A model generated the notes under the pieces. That model searched no databases. It saw only the letters and a list, made by a program, of their open reading frames with translations, and was not told the DNA's origin. The position numbers and the translations under genes were made by a program. From Streptosporangium sp. NBC_01756 (lineage in GTDB: Bacteria; Actinomycetota; Actinomycetes; Streptosporangiales; Streptosporangiaceae), in contig NZ_CP109130.1 in NCBI RefSeq assembly GCF_035917975.1, positions 1,984,001 through 2,048,000 of the forward strand: 64,000 bases of DNA, read 5' to 3'. Positions 16,575-27,173 of this stretch are shown in pieces (positions within the stretch are counted from its first letter, which is position 1; the number at the start of each line of letters is the position of its first letter).

Positions 16575-16696
16575 TCAGAGGCGATATCTGCCCGCTGTGG
16601 GGAAAGCCGCTCACGATCGGCATGCCGGCTCCCGAACGGGCGATCCGGGACCGCTTTCCGGGGATAACTGTCGGGGCGCTCTGGTACATGTGGGCC

Positions 16697-17041
16697 ATGG
16701 GTGTGAACGTCGATGAGTTCTTGGACATGTTGGACAGGCTTCCCGAGGTCCAGCAGAGCGAGGGCGGCAACTGGGTCTCGCTGAAGGTGCGCGGCAAGGG
16801 CTTCGGCTACCTGTGGCAGGAGACGCAGACCGTGGGGCTCAAGGCGACGATCGACGAGCAGATCGCGCTGGTGGCGGAGCGCCCGGAGGTGTTCGAGGTC
16901 CAGTTCACCACGGGCCGGTTCGGCTGGGTCGTGGTGCACCTTGCGAAGATCGATCCGGACGAGCTGTTCGAGCTGGTCACCGAGGCGTGGTGCCTGACGG
17001 CGCCCAAACGGCTGGTCGACGCCCACGAGACCGGGCGATAG
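16697..17041 (+). CDS. MmcQ/YjbR family protein
   Basis: The protein has 114 residues. The fold of the CyaY-like MmcQ/YjbR family is visible in VDEFLDMLDRLPEVQQSEG, VSLKVRGKGFGYLWQETQTVGLKATI, VFEVQFTTGRFGWVVVHLAKI and LFELVTEAWCLTAPKRLV. That includes the conserved AW..TAPKR ending. These are small proteins, often called DNA-binding, without an established reaction. The start is ambiguous among ATG 16688, ATG 16697 and GTG 16703; none has a strong ribosome site. It converges on the gene at 17234 across a large inverted repeat. Confidence 0.85.
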   Translation: MGVNVDEFLDMLDRLPEVQQSEGGNWVSLKVRGKGFGYLWQETQTVGLKATIDEQIALVAERPEVFEVQFTTGRFGWVVVHLAKIDPDELFELVTEAWCLTAPKRLVDAHETGR

Positions 17042-17092
17042 CCGTCCGGCGAGCGGCCAGGCCGGGGGCCGGGCGGGTGTGTTCCCGGCTCC

Positions 17093-17208
17093 ATCCGGGA
17101 GGGCCCGCTCCGCACACCGTGAAGGCCGTACGCGCGACCGGCATGCCGACCGCGCGTACGGCCCGTCGACCCGTGCGGATCACGGCGCCGGAACGGGCCC
17201 TCCCGGAT
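17093..17208. terminator. Nested inverted repeat between convergent genes
   Basis: Outer arms of 20 bp (17093-17112 and 17189-17208) match with one mismatch. Inside them a second, near-perfect 40-bp palindrome occupies 17124-17163 with 13-bp arms GGCCGTACGCGCG. The 116-bp structure lies exactly between two stop codons, so it probably acts as a bidirectional terminator. Confidence 0.7.
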
Positions 17209-17233
17209 GTCACCGGAGGGCGTCGTCCTGCGG

Positions 17234-18391
17234 TCAGCAGCCCCGGACGGCGAAGGCCAGGAACTGCGTGACCTCCCGGTCGTCGAAGTTGTCATCGGAG
17301 CCGATCACCAGCGTGCACTCGCCCGTGGTGAGGCGCGGCCCCCAGGCGAGGCTCTCCAGGTTCTGCACCGGCGGGTGGAACGAGCCGAGATCGTAGAGGA
17401 GACGCTTGGAGACCGAGCGGTACGGCACACCTGCTGACAGGCTGTCCCTGGACAGCACGTTCGTGGCGCCGCGCAGGTCGATCTCGTACAGCTTGACCCG
17501 GTAGCCGATGCCTTCGATCCAGGAGCGTTCGAGTGCGAGATACCGGTGGTCGTCGATCGCCAGGATCTCCGACACGCCGCTGTCGGTGATCCCGGACGGC
17601 GGGACGGGCGCCGCCGGCAGCGGATCGACCGGATAGGCGTACTGCCCGCGCAGTTGTCCATGGCGGTCCCACACGGTGATGCGGGCCGGCGCGCCGTGCT
17701 CGACGGTCGGGGTGTCCCCGTCCTCGTACCGCGGGCCCTCCACGATGGCCGCGATGCTGTGCGGGGTGAAGGTCAGGCCCTCGAACCCGAAGTTGCGCCG
17801 GGGACCGGCGGCGGTCGCGGTCAGCTTCAGGTTGCCGGGGATCGGCAGCTCGCCGAGGTGCTTGCCACTGCGGTCGGCCCAGCGGACGGACGGGTCGGAG
17901 ACCGGAATGGTGGAGTGCGTCTCGTCCGGCCGGTCCCCTTCGTCCCCCCACAGGACGCGACGGCCCCACCGGTCGAAGCGGATGGTCTCGGGATCCGCGG
18001 AGTCGGGCTGGCCGTACGCCGGGTAGGGGCTTCCGTCGGGACGCAGGAAGGTGGTGACCCCGGTGAGCTTCACCCCGCTGAACTTCCCCGTCACCCGATC
18101 GATGTCCAGCCGGCCGGTGTAGAAGCGGGCCGGGTTGTAACGCCACCGGTCGTCGGAGATGAAGTACCAGGTGCCGGTGCGCGGGTCACGGTCGATGCCG
18201 GACAGGCCACCGACGGTGGTCCCGGCGAACTGCGCCTTGTACGGCAGGCGCTGCTCACCGAGGAACCGGGTGATCCGGAGCTCCTCCGGCGGTGTCGCCC
18301 CCGCCGCCGAGAGCCGTACGTCGATGATCCCGAGGCCTATTGTCGCCGTGAGCGCGACGGCGATTCTCAGCATTCTTCGCGAATTTGTCAT
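17234..18391 (-). CDS. Exported esterase-like protein of the phytase-like family
   Basis: The protein has 385 residues from ATG 18391 with a Sec signal peptide (basic MTNSRRMLR then a hydrophobic stretch). The body matches the esterase-like-activity-of-phytase domain (PF13449). Hallmarks are GGLSGIDRDPRTGTWYFISDDR, a beta-propeller pattern, FGFEGLTFTP, and the C-terminal NLESLAWGPRL. The family is linked to phosphoester or ester hydrolysis in secreted proteins, but the reaction is not proven. It probably acts outside the cell or on the wall. It is monocistronic. Confidence 0.82.
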   Translation of the reverse strand: MTNSRRMLRIAVALTATIGLGIIDVRLSAAGATPPEELRITRFLGEQRLPYKAQFAGTTVGGLSGIDRDPRTGTWYFISDDRWRYNPARFYTGRLDIDRVTGKFSGVKLTGVTTFLRPDGSPYPAYGQPDSADPETIRFDRWGRRVLWGDEGDRPDETHSTIPVSDPSVRWADRSGKHLGELPIPGNLKLTATAAGPRRNFGFEGLTFTPHSIAAIVEGPRYEDGDTPTVEHGAPARITVWDRHGQLRGQYAYPVDPLPAAPVPPSGITDSGVSEILAIDDHRYLALERSWIEGIGYRVKLYEIDLRGATNVLSRDSLSAGVPYRSVSKRLLYDLGSFHPPVQNLESLAWGPRLTTGECTLVIGSDDNFDDREVTQFLAFAVRGC

Positions 18392-18597
18392 GCGTTTCTC
18401 ACATCCCGCGATGGGTCCACAAGGGACTGGCGGGAATATGAGACCGCAGATCAAAGTTGGTGTCCACGGAAATCGACGCCACGGAGCTTTTTGACCTGTG
18501 CAAAGGACAGAGTCGACCAGCCGGTGAGTACTTTATCGATAAAGCCGACAATGGCCGGGAAAAAGCATTTGATACAAAAAATCGGCACCCCGAACCA

Positions 18598-18632
18598 GCA
18601 CTCGGCACTCGGCACTCGGCACTCGGCACTCA
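18598..18632. repeat. 7-bp tandem repeat (GCACTCG), five copies
   Basis: Five head-to-tail copies, the last changed to GCACTCA, lie in the 280-bp gap between the esterase-like gene and the sulfotransferase. The flank at 18540-18590 is unusually AT-rich for this genome. Confidence 0.85.
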
Positions 18633-18673
18633 GCGGGATGCTCCGAGATGGGGCCCTGCCCAAGCAGAGGCTC

Positions 18674-19357
18674 CTACCGGCTGCGGCGCAGGAGCATGGG
18701 GACGATCCTCGCGCGGGCGTTCTTCGCGAAGTCGGCGGTGTCGTTGATTCTCGGGAAGGGCTCGTCGGGCACCGGCACCCCGAGGAACCCGCAGAGCGGC
18801 TCCCAGCCCTGGCGGACCTCGTAGACGAGCAGCCGTTCGGGCGGGATCACCGCGGTCACCTCATTGGTGTGCGCCCGGAAGCTCTTCAGCAGGTGCTCGG
18901 GGTCGTATCCACCGCCGCCGAAGGACCGGCCGTCGACGGTCAGGCCGGTCATCTTGACGAACGCGGCGAAGTCGGTGCCCAGCAGGGCCGAGAGCCGGTA
19001 CATCGCGCGGCCCCGGAACCTGCCACCACGGCCGCGCTGCTTGAGGATGGTGGCCTGCATGCTGGCCAGCCACCGTTCGGGATCCCGTACCGTGAGGACG
19101 ACCTTCGCCTCTGGATAGTGCTCGGACAGCTCGCGCCAGTAGGCGGCGGACGGCCAGTCCACACAGGAGTCGTAGCCGCCCAGCAGGTCGTCCCAGTCCA
19201 CCGGCCGCCCCTCCCCCAGCGCGATCCACCGGCGGATCTGCTCCGGCCGCTCCATCACCTCCGTCATGTGGTGGCACGGCCCGAAGCCGAGCCGCTCCAG
19301 AGCGGTCTTGAGAGAGAGGGTTCCCGTACGGCCGAAGCCTGCCCCGATGACCCGCAT
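18674..19357 (-). CDS. Sulfotransferase family protein
   Basis: The protein has 227 residues from ATG 19357, where GGTGGGGAT serves as ribosome site; ATG 19369 is four codons upstream. The PAPS-binding 5' loop is VIGAGFGRTGTLSLKTALE at the N-terminus. The 3'-phosphate region is VVLTVRDPERWLASM. It matches the Sulfotransfer_4 family, which moves sulfate from PAPS to small molecules or has related nucleotide-binding roles. It neighbours the organosulfur locus but is not clearly in that operon; 156 bases separate it from the last gene. Confidence 0.85.
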   Translation of the reverse strand: MRVIGAGFGRTGTLSLKTALERLGFGPCHHMTEVMERPEQIRRWIALGEGRPVDWDDLLGGYDSCVDWPSAAYWRELSEHYPEAKVVLTVRDPERWLASMQATILKQRGRGGRFRGRAMYRLSALLGTDFAAFVKMTGLTVDGRSFGGGGYDPEHLLKSFRAHTNEVTAVIPPERLLVYEVRQGWEPLCGFLGVPVPDEPFPRINDTADFAKNARARIVPMLLRRSR

Positions 19358-19513
19358 TATCCCCACCATTTCGATCGGGAACTGCCGAATACCTACATCG
19401 GCAATGTTTCACCGCGGGCGGGAACCGGCAAGGATGCCGGGTGACCGGTGGTGCTCGTGTCCGTACCGAATGCGGGCATCAGGCGGGGCGGCAGCGCGCG
19501 ACCATGCTCCTTG

Positions 19514-20875
19514 TCACCTGCGGAAGGCCGCCCCGGGGTGGGTCTCCGGCAGCCGGTGGACGCCCTCTCCCAGCAGACGCTCCCGCAGCGTGCCGTCGTC
19601 GTAGGACGTCCGGTAGCGACCGCGCCGCTGGAGCTCGGGCACGACGAGCTCGATGAAGTCCTCGGCCGTGCCGGGGGACAGATACTGCATCAGGTTGAAT
19701 CCGGCCGCGCCCGTCTCGTCGGCCCAGCGCTCGATCTCGTCGGCCACCCGCTCCGGTGTGCCCGCCACGAAGAACGGCCCGCCCTGGCCGATCCTGCCCA
19801 CGGAGTCGAGCACGTCTCCCACCCGCAGGCCTCTGCCCACCAGGTGGCGTACGGCCCGCTCGGTGAAGTCGCCGCCGCGTGCCACGATGTCGTCGATGCT
19901 GTCCGCGGGGTCGTAGGCGGCCAGGTCGATGCCGCTGCCCCGCTGGGCGAGGAAGCCCTGCGCCCTGATGTGGCTCTGCAGGTCCGCGACCTTCGCGTCG
20001 GCCTCCTCCTGGGTCCTGCCGACGATGACCGAGGCCCCGGGGAAGACCTTGACGTGCTCGGGGTCGCGCCCGTGTGCCGCCGCCCGCCGTTTGACGTCGG
20101 CGATCTCCTCTCGCAGCGCCTCGATCGACGGGGCGCCGGTGAAGATCGCCTCGGCGTGCCTGGCGGCGAAGTCCTTCCCGCGTTCGGAGTTACCCGCCTG
20201 GTAGATCACCGGGGTGCGCTGCGGGGAGGGCTCGGACAGGTGGGGTCCGGCGACCCTGAAGTGCTTTCCGACGTGGTCGATCGGATGGACCTTCGACGGA
20301 TCCGTGTAGACGTGCCGCTCCCGGTCGCGGACCACGGCGTCGTCCTCCCAGCTGCCCTCCCAGAGCTTGTAGAGCACCTCGAGGTACTCCTCGGCGATCT
20401 CGTAGCGCAGGTCGTGCTCGATCTCGTCGTCCAGCCCGAAGTTCCTGGCGGCGCTGCGGAGATAGGAGGTCACCACGTTCCACGCCACCCGGCCCTTGGT
20501 GAGGTGGTCGAGCGTGGACATCCGGCGGGCGTGCGCGAACGGCGGCTCGTAGGTGGTGGAGAACGTCACGGCGAAGCCCAGGTGCCGGGTGACGGCGGCC
20601 ATCGCGGGCACAACGAGCAGCGGGTCGTTCGCCGGGATCTGCACCGCCTCGCTGATGGCGGTCTCGGGCCCGCCCCGGTAACGGTCGTACGCCCCCACCA
20701 CGTCCGCCAGGAAGACCGCGTCGAACAGGCCGCGCTCCAGCAGTTCGGCCAGCTCGGTCCAGTATTCGATGTCAGTGTAGCGGTGCCGGTTGTTGTCCGG
20801 GTGCGCCCATAGCCCGTGCTGGATGTGGCCGACGCAGTTCATCTCGAAGAGGTTGAAGTGGATGATGCCGGTCAA
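19514..20875 (-). CDS. FMNH2-dependent monooxygenase of the NtaA/SnaA/DszA family
   Basis: The protein has 453 residues, the usual family length. It shows the bacterial luciferase-like (LLM) TIM barrel: GLWAHPDNNRHRYTDIEYW, a long insertion GLFDAVFLADVVG, GRVAWNVVTSYLRSAARNFG, and HPIDHVGKHFRVAGPHLSEPSPQRTPVIYQAGNSERG. These motifs are diagnostic for the DszA/NtaA/SnaA group, which oxidises sulfones, chelators or dimethyl sulfide-type compounds using FMNH2 supplied by a reductase. It is the last gene of the leftward sulfur operon, overlapping the SfnB gene by 4 bp. The substrate is unknown. Confidence 0.9.
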   Translation of the reverse strand: MTGIIHFNLFEMNCVGHIQHGLWAHPDNNRHRYTDIEYWTELAELLERGLFDAVFLADVVGAYDRYRGGPETAISEAVQIPANDPLLVVPAMAAVTRHLGFAVTFSTTYEPPFAHARRMSTLDHLTKGRVAWNVVTSYLRSAARNFGLDDEIEHDLRYEIAEEYLEVLYKLWEGSWEDDAVVRDRERHVYTDPSKVHPIDHVGKHFRVAGPHLSEPSPQRTPVIYQAGNSERGKDFAARHAEAIFTGAPSIEALREEIADVKRRAAAHGRDPEHVKVFPGASVIVGRTQEEADAKVADLQSHIRAQGFLAQRGSGIDLAAYDPADSIDDIVARGGDFTERAVRHLVGRGLRVGDVLDSVGRIGQGGPFFVAGTPERVADEIERWADETGAAGFNLMQYLSPGTAEDFIELVVPELQRRGRYRTSYDDGTLRERLLGEGVHRLPETHPGAAFRR

Positions 20876-22095
20876 CTTTCTCTACTCCTGGAATCGAAGG
20901 GGCGGGCGGGGGCGATGCCGTTGAGGTGGAAGTTGCCGACGTCGTGCACCTTCGTCCGGCGCGGGTCGTGCATGGTGTGCGTGCGCGCGTTGCGCCAGTG
21001 CCGGTCCAGGTTGTGCGAGCGCAGCGAGGCGCTCGCACCCGCGAGTTCGAACCATTCGCTGGTGACCCGGTTCGCGGCGGTGTCGGCCTGGGCGCGGGCC
21101 GCCGCCATCGCCACGGCCGCCGCGGTCTCCCAGCGGGCGGCCTCCTCGGGGTCGTCGGTGCCCGCGATCGCCGCGCGAGCCTCGTCGACCACGTTCCCCG
21201 CGCTCTCCAGCAGCGCGCGGGCGGCCCTGGTCAGTACGGCCAGCTCGCCGAACCGCTGCACCACGACGGGGTCGTCGACGACCCGTGCGGCCTCGTTGCC
21301 CGGCCAGCCGCCCTTGACGTAGCCGCGCAGGAAGGCGGCGGCGTCGGCGAGGGCGCCCTCCGCGATGCCGGTGTCGATCGCCGCGTGGATCAGCAGGCCG
21401 AAGCTGCGGAACGTGCTGGGCCGCTCGTTGCCGCGGTGGCCGGCGATGATCCGGTCGGCGGGCACGTGGACCTCCTCCAGCAGCACGGTGCCGCTCGCCG
21501 TGGTGCGCTGGCCCATGCCGTCCCAGTCGTCGACGACGGTCAGGCCGGGCGCGTCGCGCGGGACGAACGCCGTGCGGTGCCGCTCCTCGTCGTCGAGGGC
21601 GATCACCGGGATCCAGTGCGCGAAGAGCGCTCCGGTGGAGTAGATCTTGCGACCGGAGATCAGGAAGCCGCCGTCCCGCCCCGGGCGCAGCCGGGCGTGC
21701 TCACGCGACCCGTCGGCCGCGCGGCCGTCCACCGCGGCGTTGCCGAACTGCCTGCCCGCCAGCACTTCGCGGTAGAAGAACGCCAGCTGGTCGGGGGTGC
21801 CGTTCTCCCTGAGCGCGTCCACGTACCAGAAGTGGTTCTGCGGGATCTGGCCGATGCTGCCGTCGGCCGCGGCCAGCTCCCTGATGACGGCGCCGAGCGT
21901 CGCCGTACGCACTCCGGCACCGCCGTGGTCGGCCGGCACGGTGATGCCGAGCAGGCCGCTCTCCGACAGCGCCTCGATCTCCGCGACGGGCAGGATCCGC
22001 TCGGCGTCCCGCCGCGCCGCACCCTCGGCGAACCGCCGGGCCAGGGCGCGGGCGACCTCGACGGCCTCCTCGTCTGTCTTGATCACATGAACCAT
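20872..22095 (-). CDS. sfnB: SfnB family sulfur-acquisition oxidoreductase (acyl-CoA dehydrogenase fold)
   Basis: The protein has 407 residues. The fold of acyl-CoA dehydrogenases appears in order: an N-terminal helical domain (ARRFAEGAARRDAERILP), LLGITVPADHGGAGV, the beta domain with GRKIYSTGALFAHWIPV and GMGQRTTASGTV, then the C-terminal helices ending SHNLDRHWRNARTHTMHD. This final motif marks the SfnB/DszC-like flavin monooxygenases rather than true dehydrogenases. Such enzymes act in desulfonation or sulfoxidation with FMNH2. It lies between the ATPase and the DszA-type gene in one operon. Confidence 0.9.
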   Translation of the reverse strand: MVHVIKTDEEAVEVARALARRFAEGAARRDAERILPVAEIEALSESGLLGITVPADHGGAGVRTATLGAVIRELAAADGSIGQIPQNHFWYVDALRENGTPDQLAFFYREVLAGRQFGNAAVDGRAADGSREHARLRPGRDGGFLISGRKIYSTGALFAHWIPVIALDDEERHRTAFVPRDAPGLTVVDDWDGMGQRTTASGTVLLEEVHVPADRIIAGHRGNERPSTFRSFGLLIHAAIDTGIAEGALADAAAFLRGYVKGGWPGNEAARVVDDPVVVQRFGELAVLTRAARALLESAGNVVDEARAAIAGTDDPEEAARWETAAAVAMAAARAQADTAANRVTSEWFELAGASASLRSHNLDRHWRNARTHTMHDPRRTKVHDVGNFHLNGIAPARPFDSRSRES

Positions 22096-22105
22096 GGTCG
22101 ACTCC

Positions 22106-23700
<1,595 letters not shown>

Positions 23701-23704
<4 letters not shown>

Positions 23705-24552
23705 CAGGTCCTCCCCTCTGATCGCAGTCTGAGCGCCCGGCCGACGACGGTCACGCTGATCACCGTCAGCGTGATGGCCGCGCCGGGGAACACGCCGTAC
23801 CACCAGGCGCGTGAGATGAAGTTCCGCGCGGTCGACAGCATCGACCCCCACTCGGGTTCCGGCGGGGGCGTGCCGAGGCCGAGGAAGCTCAGCGCCGATC
23901 CGGCGACCAGGGCGGAGCCGACACCGATGGTGGCCAGGATCAGCACGGGCTTCACCGCGTTCGGCAGCACGTGCCGCAGCACCACCCTGGATGCGGAGAG
24001 GCCCAGGGCGTGGGCCGCCTCGACATAGCTTGACCGGCGGATCGACAGGGTCTGCGCGCGCACCACTCTGGCGTAGCCCGGGATGTTGGCGACACCGATC
24101 GCGAGCAGCGCGTTCGACGTGCCGCCCCCGGCGACGGTGATCACCACCAGGGCCAGCAGCAGTTCGGGGAAGGCGAGCCCGATGTCGGAGACCCTCATGA
24201 TCAGATTGTCCACGACCCGGTTGCCCAGGCCCGCCGCGACGCCCAGCAGGCCGCCGCCCACCAGGGCGATCGCGATCGCGCCGAAGCCGAGCAGCAGCGA
24301 GGTCCTGGTGCCGAAGACGATCCGGCTGAACACGTCCCGGCCGTTCTCGTCGGTGCCCAGCAGGTGGCCGGCGCTCGGCGGGCTGAGGGTCCGGGCGCTG
24401 TCGACGGCGAGCGGGTCCTGCGCGGTGAACAGCTGCGGCGCCAGGGCGGCGAGGACCAGCAGCAGGAGAACGGCCGCGGCGACGTAGGTGCCGGGCCTGG
24501 TGCCCAGCCGGAACCTGAGGCGCCGGGCGGTCACCGGGGTCATGGTCGTCAC
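23701..24552 (-). CDS. ABC transporter permease, DppC type
   Basis: The protein has 283 residues, with one N-terminal and about five further membrane segments. The family N-terminal signature is LLGTDENGRDVFSRIVFGTRTSL. The EAA loop is SYVEAAHALGLSASRVVLRHVLPN, which contacts the ATPase. It overlaps the upstream permease and the downstream ATPase genes by 4 bp each, so translation is coupled. It is one of the two channel subunits. Confidence 0.93.
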
Positions 24553-25523
24553 GCGGCACCCTCCGCAGCCGGGCGGGCGATCGCGGGCACGTCCCGCAAC
24601 CGGGGGTCGATGACCAGGTAGAGCAGGTCGACGACGAGGTTCACCAGCACGTAGACCCCGGCCGAGAGGAGCACGACGCCGAGCACGACCGGCAGGTCCT
24701 TGGCGTTGACGGCGCTCAGCAGTAGCCGGCCGATGCCCTGCCGGGTGAACAGCGTCTCGGTGATGACCGCGCCGCCGAGCAGGGCGCCCACCCAGTAGCC
24801 GCTCATCGTGACGAGCGGCACCAGCGCGTGGCGCAGTGCGTGCCGCAGCCGGACGGTCAGGTCGGGGAGCCCGCGGGTGCGGGCGCTGACGATGAACGGC
24901 TCGTCGAGCACCTCCTCAAGCGCCTCGCGCAGCACGTGGCCGAGCACTCCCGCGATCGGCAGGGCCAGGGCGAGAGCGGGCAGGACCAGCGACGAGAACC
25001 CGTGGCTGCCGGTGGCGGGGAACAGGCGCAGCCCGAAGGAGAAGACCGTCAGCAGCAGGATGCCGAGCCAGAACGACGGCGTCGACGCGATCGTCAGCTC
25101 GGAGCCGGAGGCGATGCCCCGGATCCAGCGGCGGCGCTTGGCCGTCGCCAGCGCGACGGTCACCGCCAGCGCGAGACCGACGACCGCCGCGGCCACCGCC
25201 AGTTCGACGGTCGCGCCGGCCTGCTCGCCGACCGCCTGGGTCACCGGCGTGTGCAGCCGGTAGGACGTGCCGAGGTCGCCGCGGAGCACCCGCACCAGAT
25301 GGGACAGGTACTGCGCGTACCAGGGCCGGTCCAGGCCGTACTCCGCGGTGACCTGGGCGATGACCTCGGGGGTGGGGGCCGCGTTCTCCCCGCCGACGAT
25401 CGCCTGGGCCGGGTCGCCGGGGGTGAGGTAGAGGACCAGGAACGTCAGGGTCGCCGCACCCCACAGCACGCCGACCCCGGCGACCAGACGCCACCCGATC
25501 AGGCGCAGGACCGTGTTCCTCAT
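24549..25523 (-). CDS. ABC transporter permease, DppB type
   Basis: The protein has 324 residues from ATG 25523. The N-terminal TFLVLYLTPGDPAQAIVGG and the EYGLDRPWYAQYLSHLVRVLRGDLGTSY periplasmic loop are the DppB/OppB signature. The EAA loop is FIVSARTRGLPDLTVRLRHALRHALVP. About six membrane segments are seen. Its start overlaps the stop of the binding protein gene and its end overlaps the DppC-type gene. Confidence 0.93.
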   Translation of the reverse strand: MRNTVLRLIGWRLVAGVGVLWGAATLTFLVLYLTPGDPAQAIVGGENAAPTPEVIAQVTAEYGLDRPWYAQYLSHLVRVLRGDLGTSYRLHTPVTQAVGEQAGATVELAVAAAVVGLALAVTVALATAKRRRWIRGIASGSELTIASTPSFWLGILLLTVFSFGLRLFPATGSHGFSSLVLPALALALPIAGVLGHVLREALEEVLDEPFIVSARTRGLPDLTVRLRHALRHALVPLVTMSGYWVGALLGGAVITETLFTRQGIGRLLLSAVNAKDLPVVLGVVLLSAGVYVLVNLVVDLLYLVIDPRLRDVPAIARPAAEGAA

Positions 25524-27172
25524 CCGTCCAGCCAGGTGTCGTAGAAGTAGGGCGACGGGTAGGCGGGGGTGAAGGCCAGGTCGCGGACCTTCTTCTGGAA
25601 GGACACCGGCCGCGGGTCGTTGTAGAAGGGGACGGCGGGCACCAGTTCGATCAGTCTGGCCTGCGCCTGGTTGTACAGCTCGGCCCGCTCCGCCGCGTCG
25701 GTGGTCTCCCTGGCGTCCTGGAGCAGCTCGTCCACCTTGTCGTCGGACAGCCGGGCGACGTTCTGGCCGCGCCGCTTGTCGGTGGTGATGTTCTTCGACG
25801 AATACTGGATCCACAGCACGTCGGCGGTGTTGGTGGCCCACAGGCCCGAGGCCAGGTCGTAGTCGCCGGCGAGGGAGCGGTCGCTGACCTCCTGGGTGGA
25901 GGGGGTCTGGATCCGGATGTCGATGCCGGCCTTCTTGGCCGCCGCCTGCGTCTGTACGGCGATCTGCATCCGCTGGGCGGGGAAACTCGGATCGATGGGG
26001 AAGTACGCGGTCAGGCGTCTGCCGTCCTTGGTGCGGATGCCGTCGGCGTCCTTGGCCGTCCAGCCGGCCTCGTCGAGCAGCCGGCCGGCCTTGGCCGGGT
26101 CGTAGGCGATCGTGCCTTCGAGGCCGGCGGCGTAGCCCGGTGTGGACGAGGTGACGAAACCCTGTGCCACCTCATACTGGCCGAACGAGATCCCCTTGAT
26201 GATCGTCGGGCGGTCCACCGAGGCCAGCAGCGCCTGCCGTACCTTGACGTCGTCGAAGGGGGCGCGCGAGGTGTTCAGCCAGAACGACATCGGGTGGCCC
26301 GGCCGTACAGCGGTGAGGAAACCGAGGTCCGGGTTGGCCTTCACCTCCTCGACGTTCTGCGGCGGGGTGAAGTCGATCGCGTTCACCTCGCCCGCGACCA
26401 GCGCGTTGTAGCGGGTGGCGTCCTCGCCCAGGAAGCGGATCTCCAGGCCGTCCAGGTAGGCGGGCCCGGTGTGCTTGGCCCCCTTGGGCCCCCAGTTGTA
26501 GTCCGGGTTCTTGTGGTAGGTGATGCTCTGGCCCTTGGTCCACTTGTCGAAGACGAACGGCCCCGAGCCGATCGGGTGCTCGCAGACGGTCTGCGGGGCC
26601 TCCTTGATCTGCTTGGGCGAGATCATGCCGAGATAGCCCTGGGCGAGGATGTCCAGGAACGGTGAGTACGCCGAGGACAGGTGGACCTCAAGGGTGTGCT
26701 CGTCGATCACCTTGCTGTCCTCATACGGCGCGATGTAGGCCGCCGCCAGCGGCGACTTCGTCGCCGGGTCCTTCATGTGCTCGAAGTTGGTCTTGAGCGC
26801 CTCGGCGTCCCAGCGGGCGCCGTCGTGGAACTTCACCCCCTCGCGCAGCGTGAAGGTGTAGGTCAGCCCGTCGTCGGAGACCTTCCAGCGCTCCGCCAGC
26901 CACGGCTGGAGCTTGCCGTCCGCGCCGAACCAGACCAGCGAGTCCGCCACGGGGACGGTGGTCACCGGCCCGTCGGAGCTGGCGTTGCCGTGCGGGTCGA
27001 GGCAGGTCGGCTCCTGGCCGTTCTCGCCGAGGATCAGGGTGCCGCCGGCCCTGGGTGTGCTCTCGCCGGCGGCGGCGGTGGTGGTGGTGGTGGTGGTGCC
27101 GTCGCTGGTTCCGCACCCGGCGAGCAGGAGCGCGGCACCGAGTACGGCGGCGGCCATGCGTGTCGTCGTCAT
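25520..27172 (-). CDS. Peptide-type substrate-binding lipoprotein (second copy)
   Basis: The protein has 550 residues. The lipoprotein signal peptide ends LLLAGC with acylated Cys20, followed by a run of seven Thr encoded by a GGT-type trinucleotide repeat on the plus strand. The body is SBP_bac_5: PVADSLVWF, FTLREGVKFHDGARWDAEALKTNF and the C-terminal lobe. The family binds peptides, nickel or opines. The operon context suggests an organosulfur ligand. A 244-bp segment (26675-26918) is identical but for one base to 28323-28566 of the paralogue upstream. Confidence 0.92.
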   Translation of the reverse strand: MTTTRMAAAVLGAALLLAGCGTSDGTTTTTTTAAAGESTPRAGGTLILGENGQEPTCLDPHGNASSDGPVTTVPVADSLVWFGADGKLQPWLAERWKVSDDGLTYTFTLREGVKFHDGARWDAEALKTNFEHMKDPATKSPLAAAYIAPYEDSKVIDEHTLEVHLSSAYSPFLDILAQGYLGMISPKQIKEAPQTVCEHPIGSGPFVFDKWTKGQSITYHKNPDYNWGPKGAKHTGPAYLDGLEIRFLGEDATRYNALVAGEVNAIDFTPPQNVEEVKANPDLGFLTAVRPGHPMSFWLNTSRAPFDDVKVRQALLASVDRPTIIKGISFGQYEVAQGFVTSSTPGYAAGLEGTIAYDPAKAGRLLDEAGWTAKDADGIRTKDGRRLTAYFPIDPSFPAQRMQIAVQTQAAAKKAGIDIRIQTPSTQEVSDRSLAGDYDLASGLWATNTADVLWIQYSSKNITTDKRRGQNVARLSDDKVDELLQDARETTDAAERAELYNQAQARLIELVPAVPFYNDPRPVSFQKKVRDLAFTPAYPSPYFYDTWLDG

Positions 27173-27173
27173 G

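Noticed and set aside
27073..27102. GGT/ACC trinucleotide run as a possible phase-variable tract
   Set aside because: It encodes seven Thr after a lipobox, in a linker where copy changes stay in frame; no on/off switching is possible.
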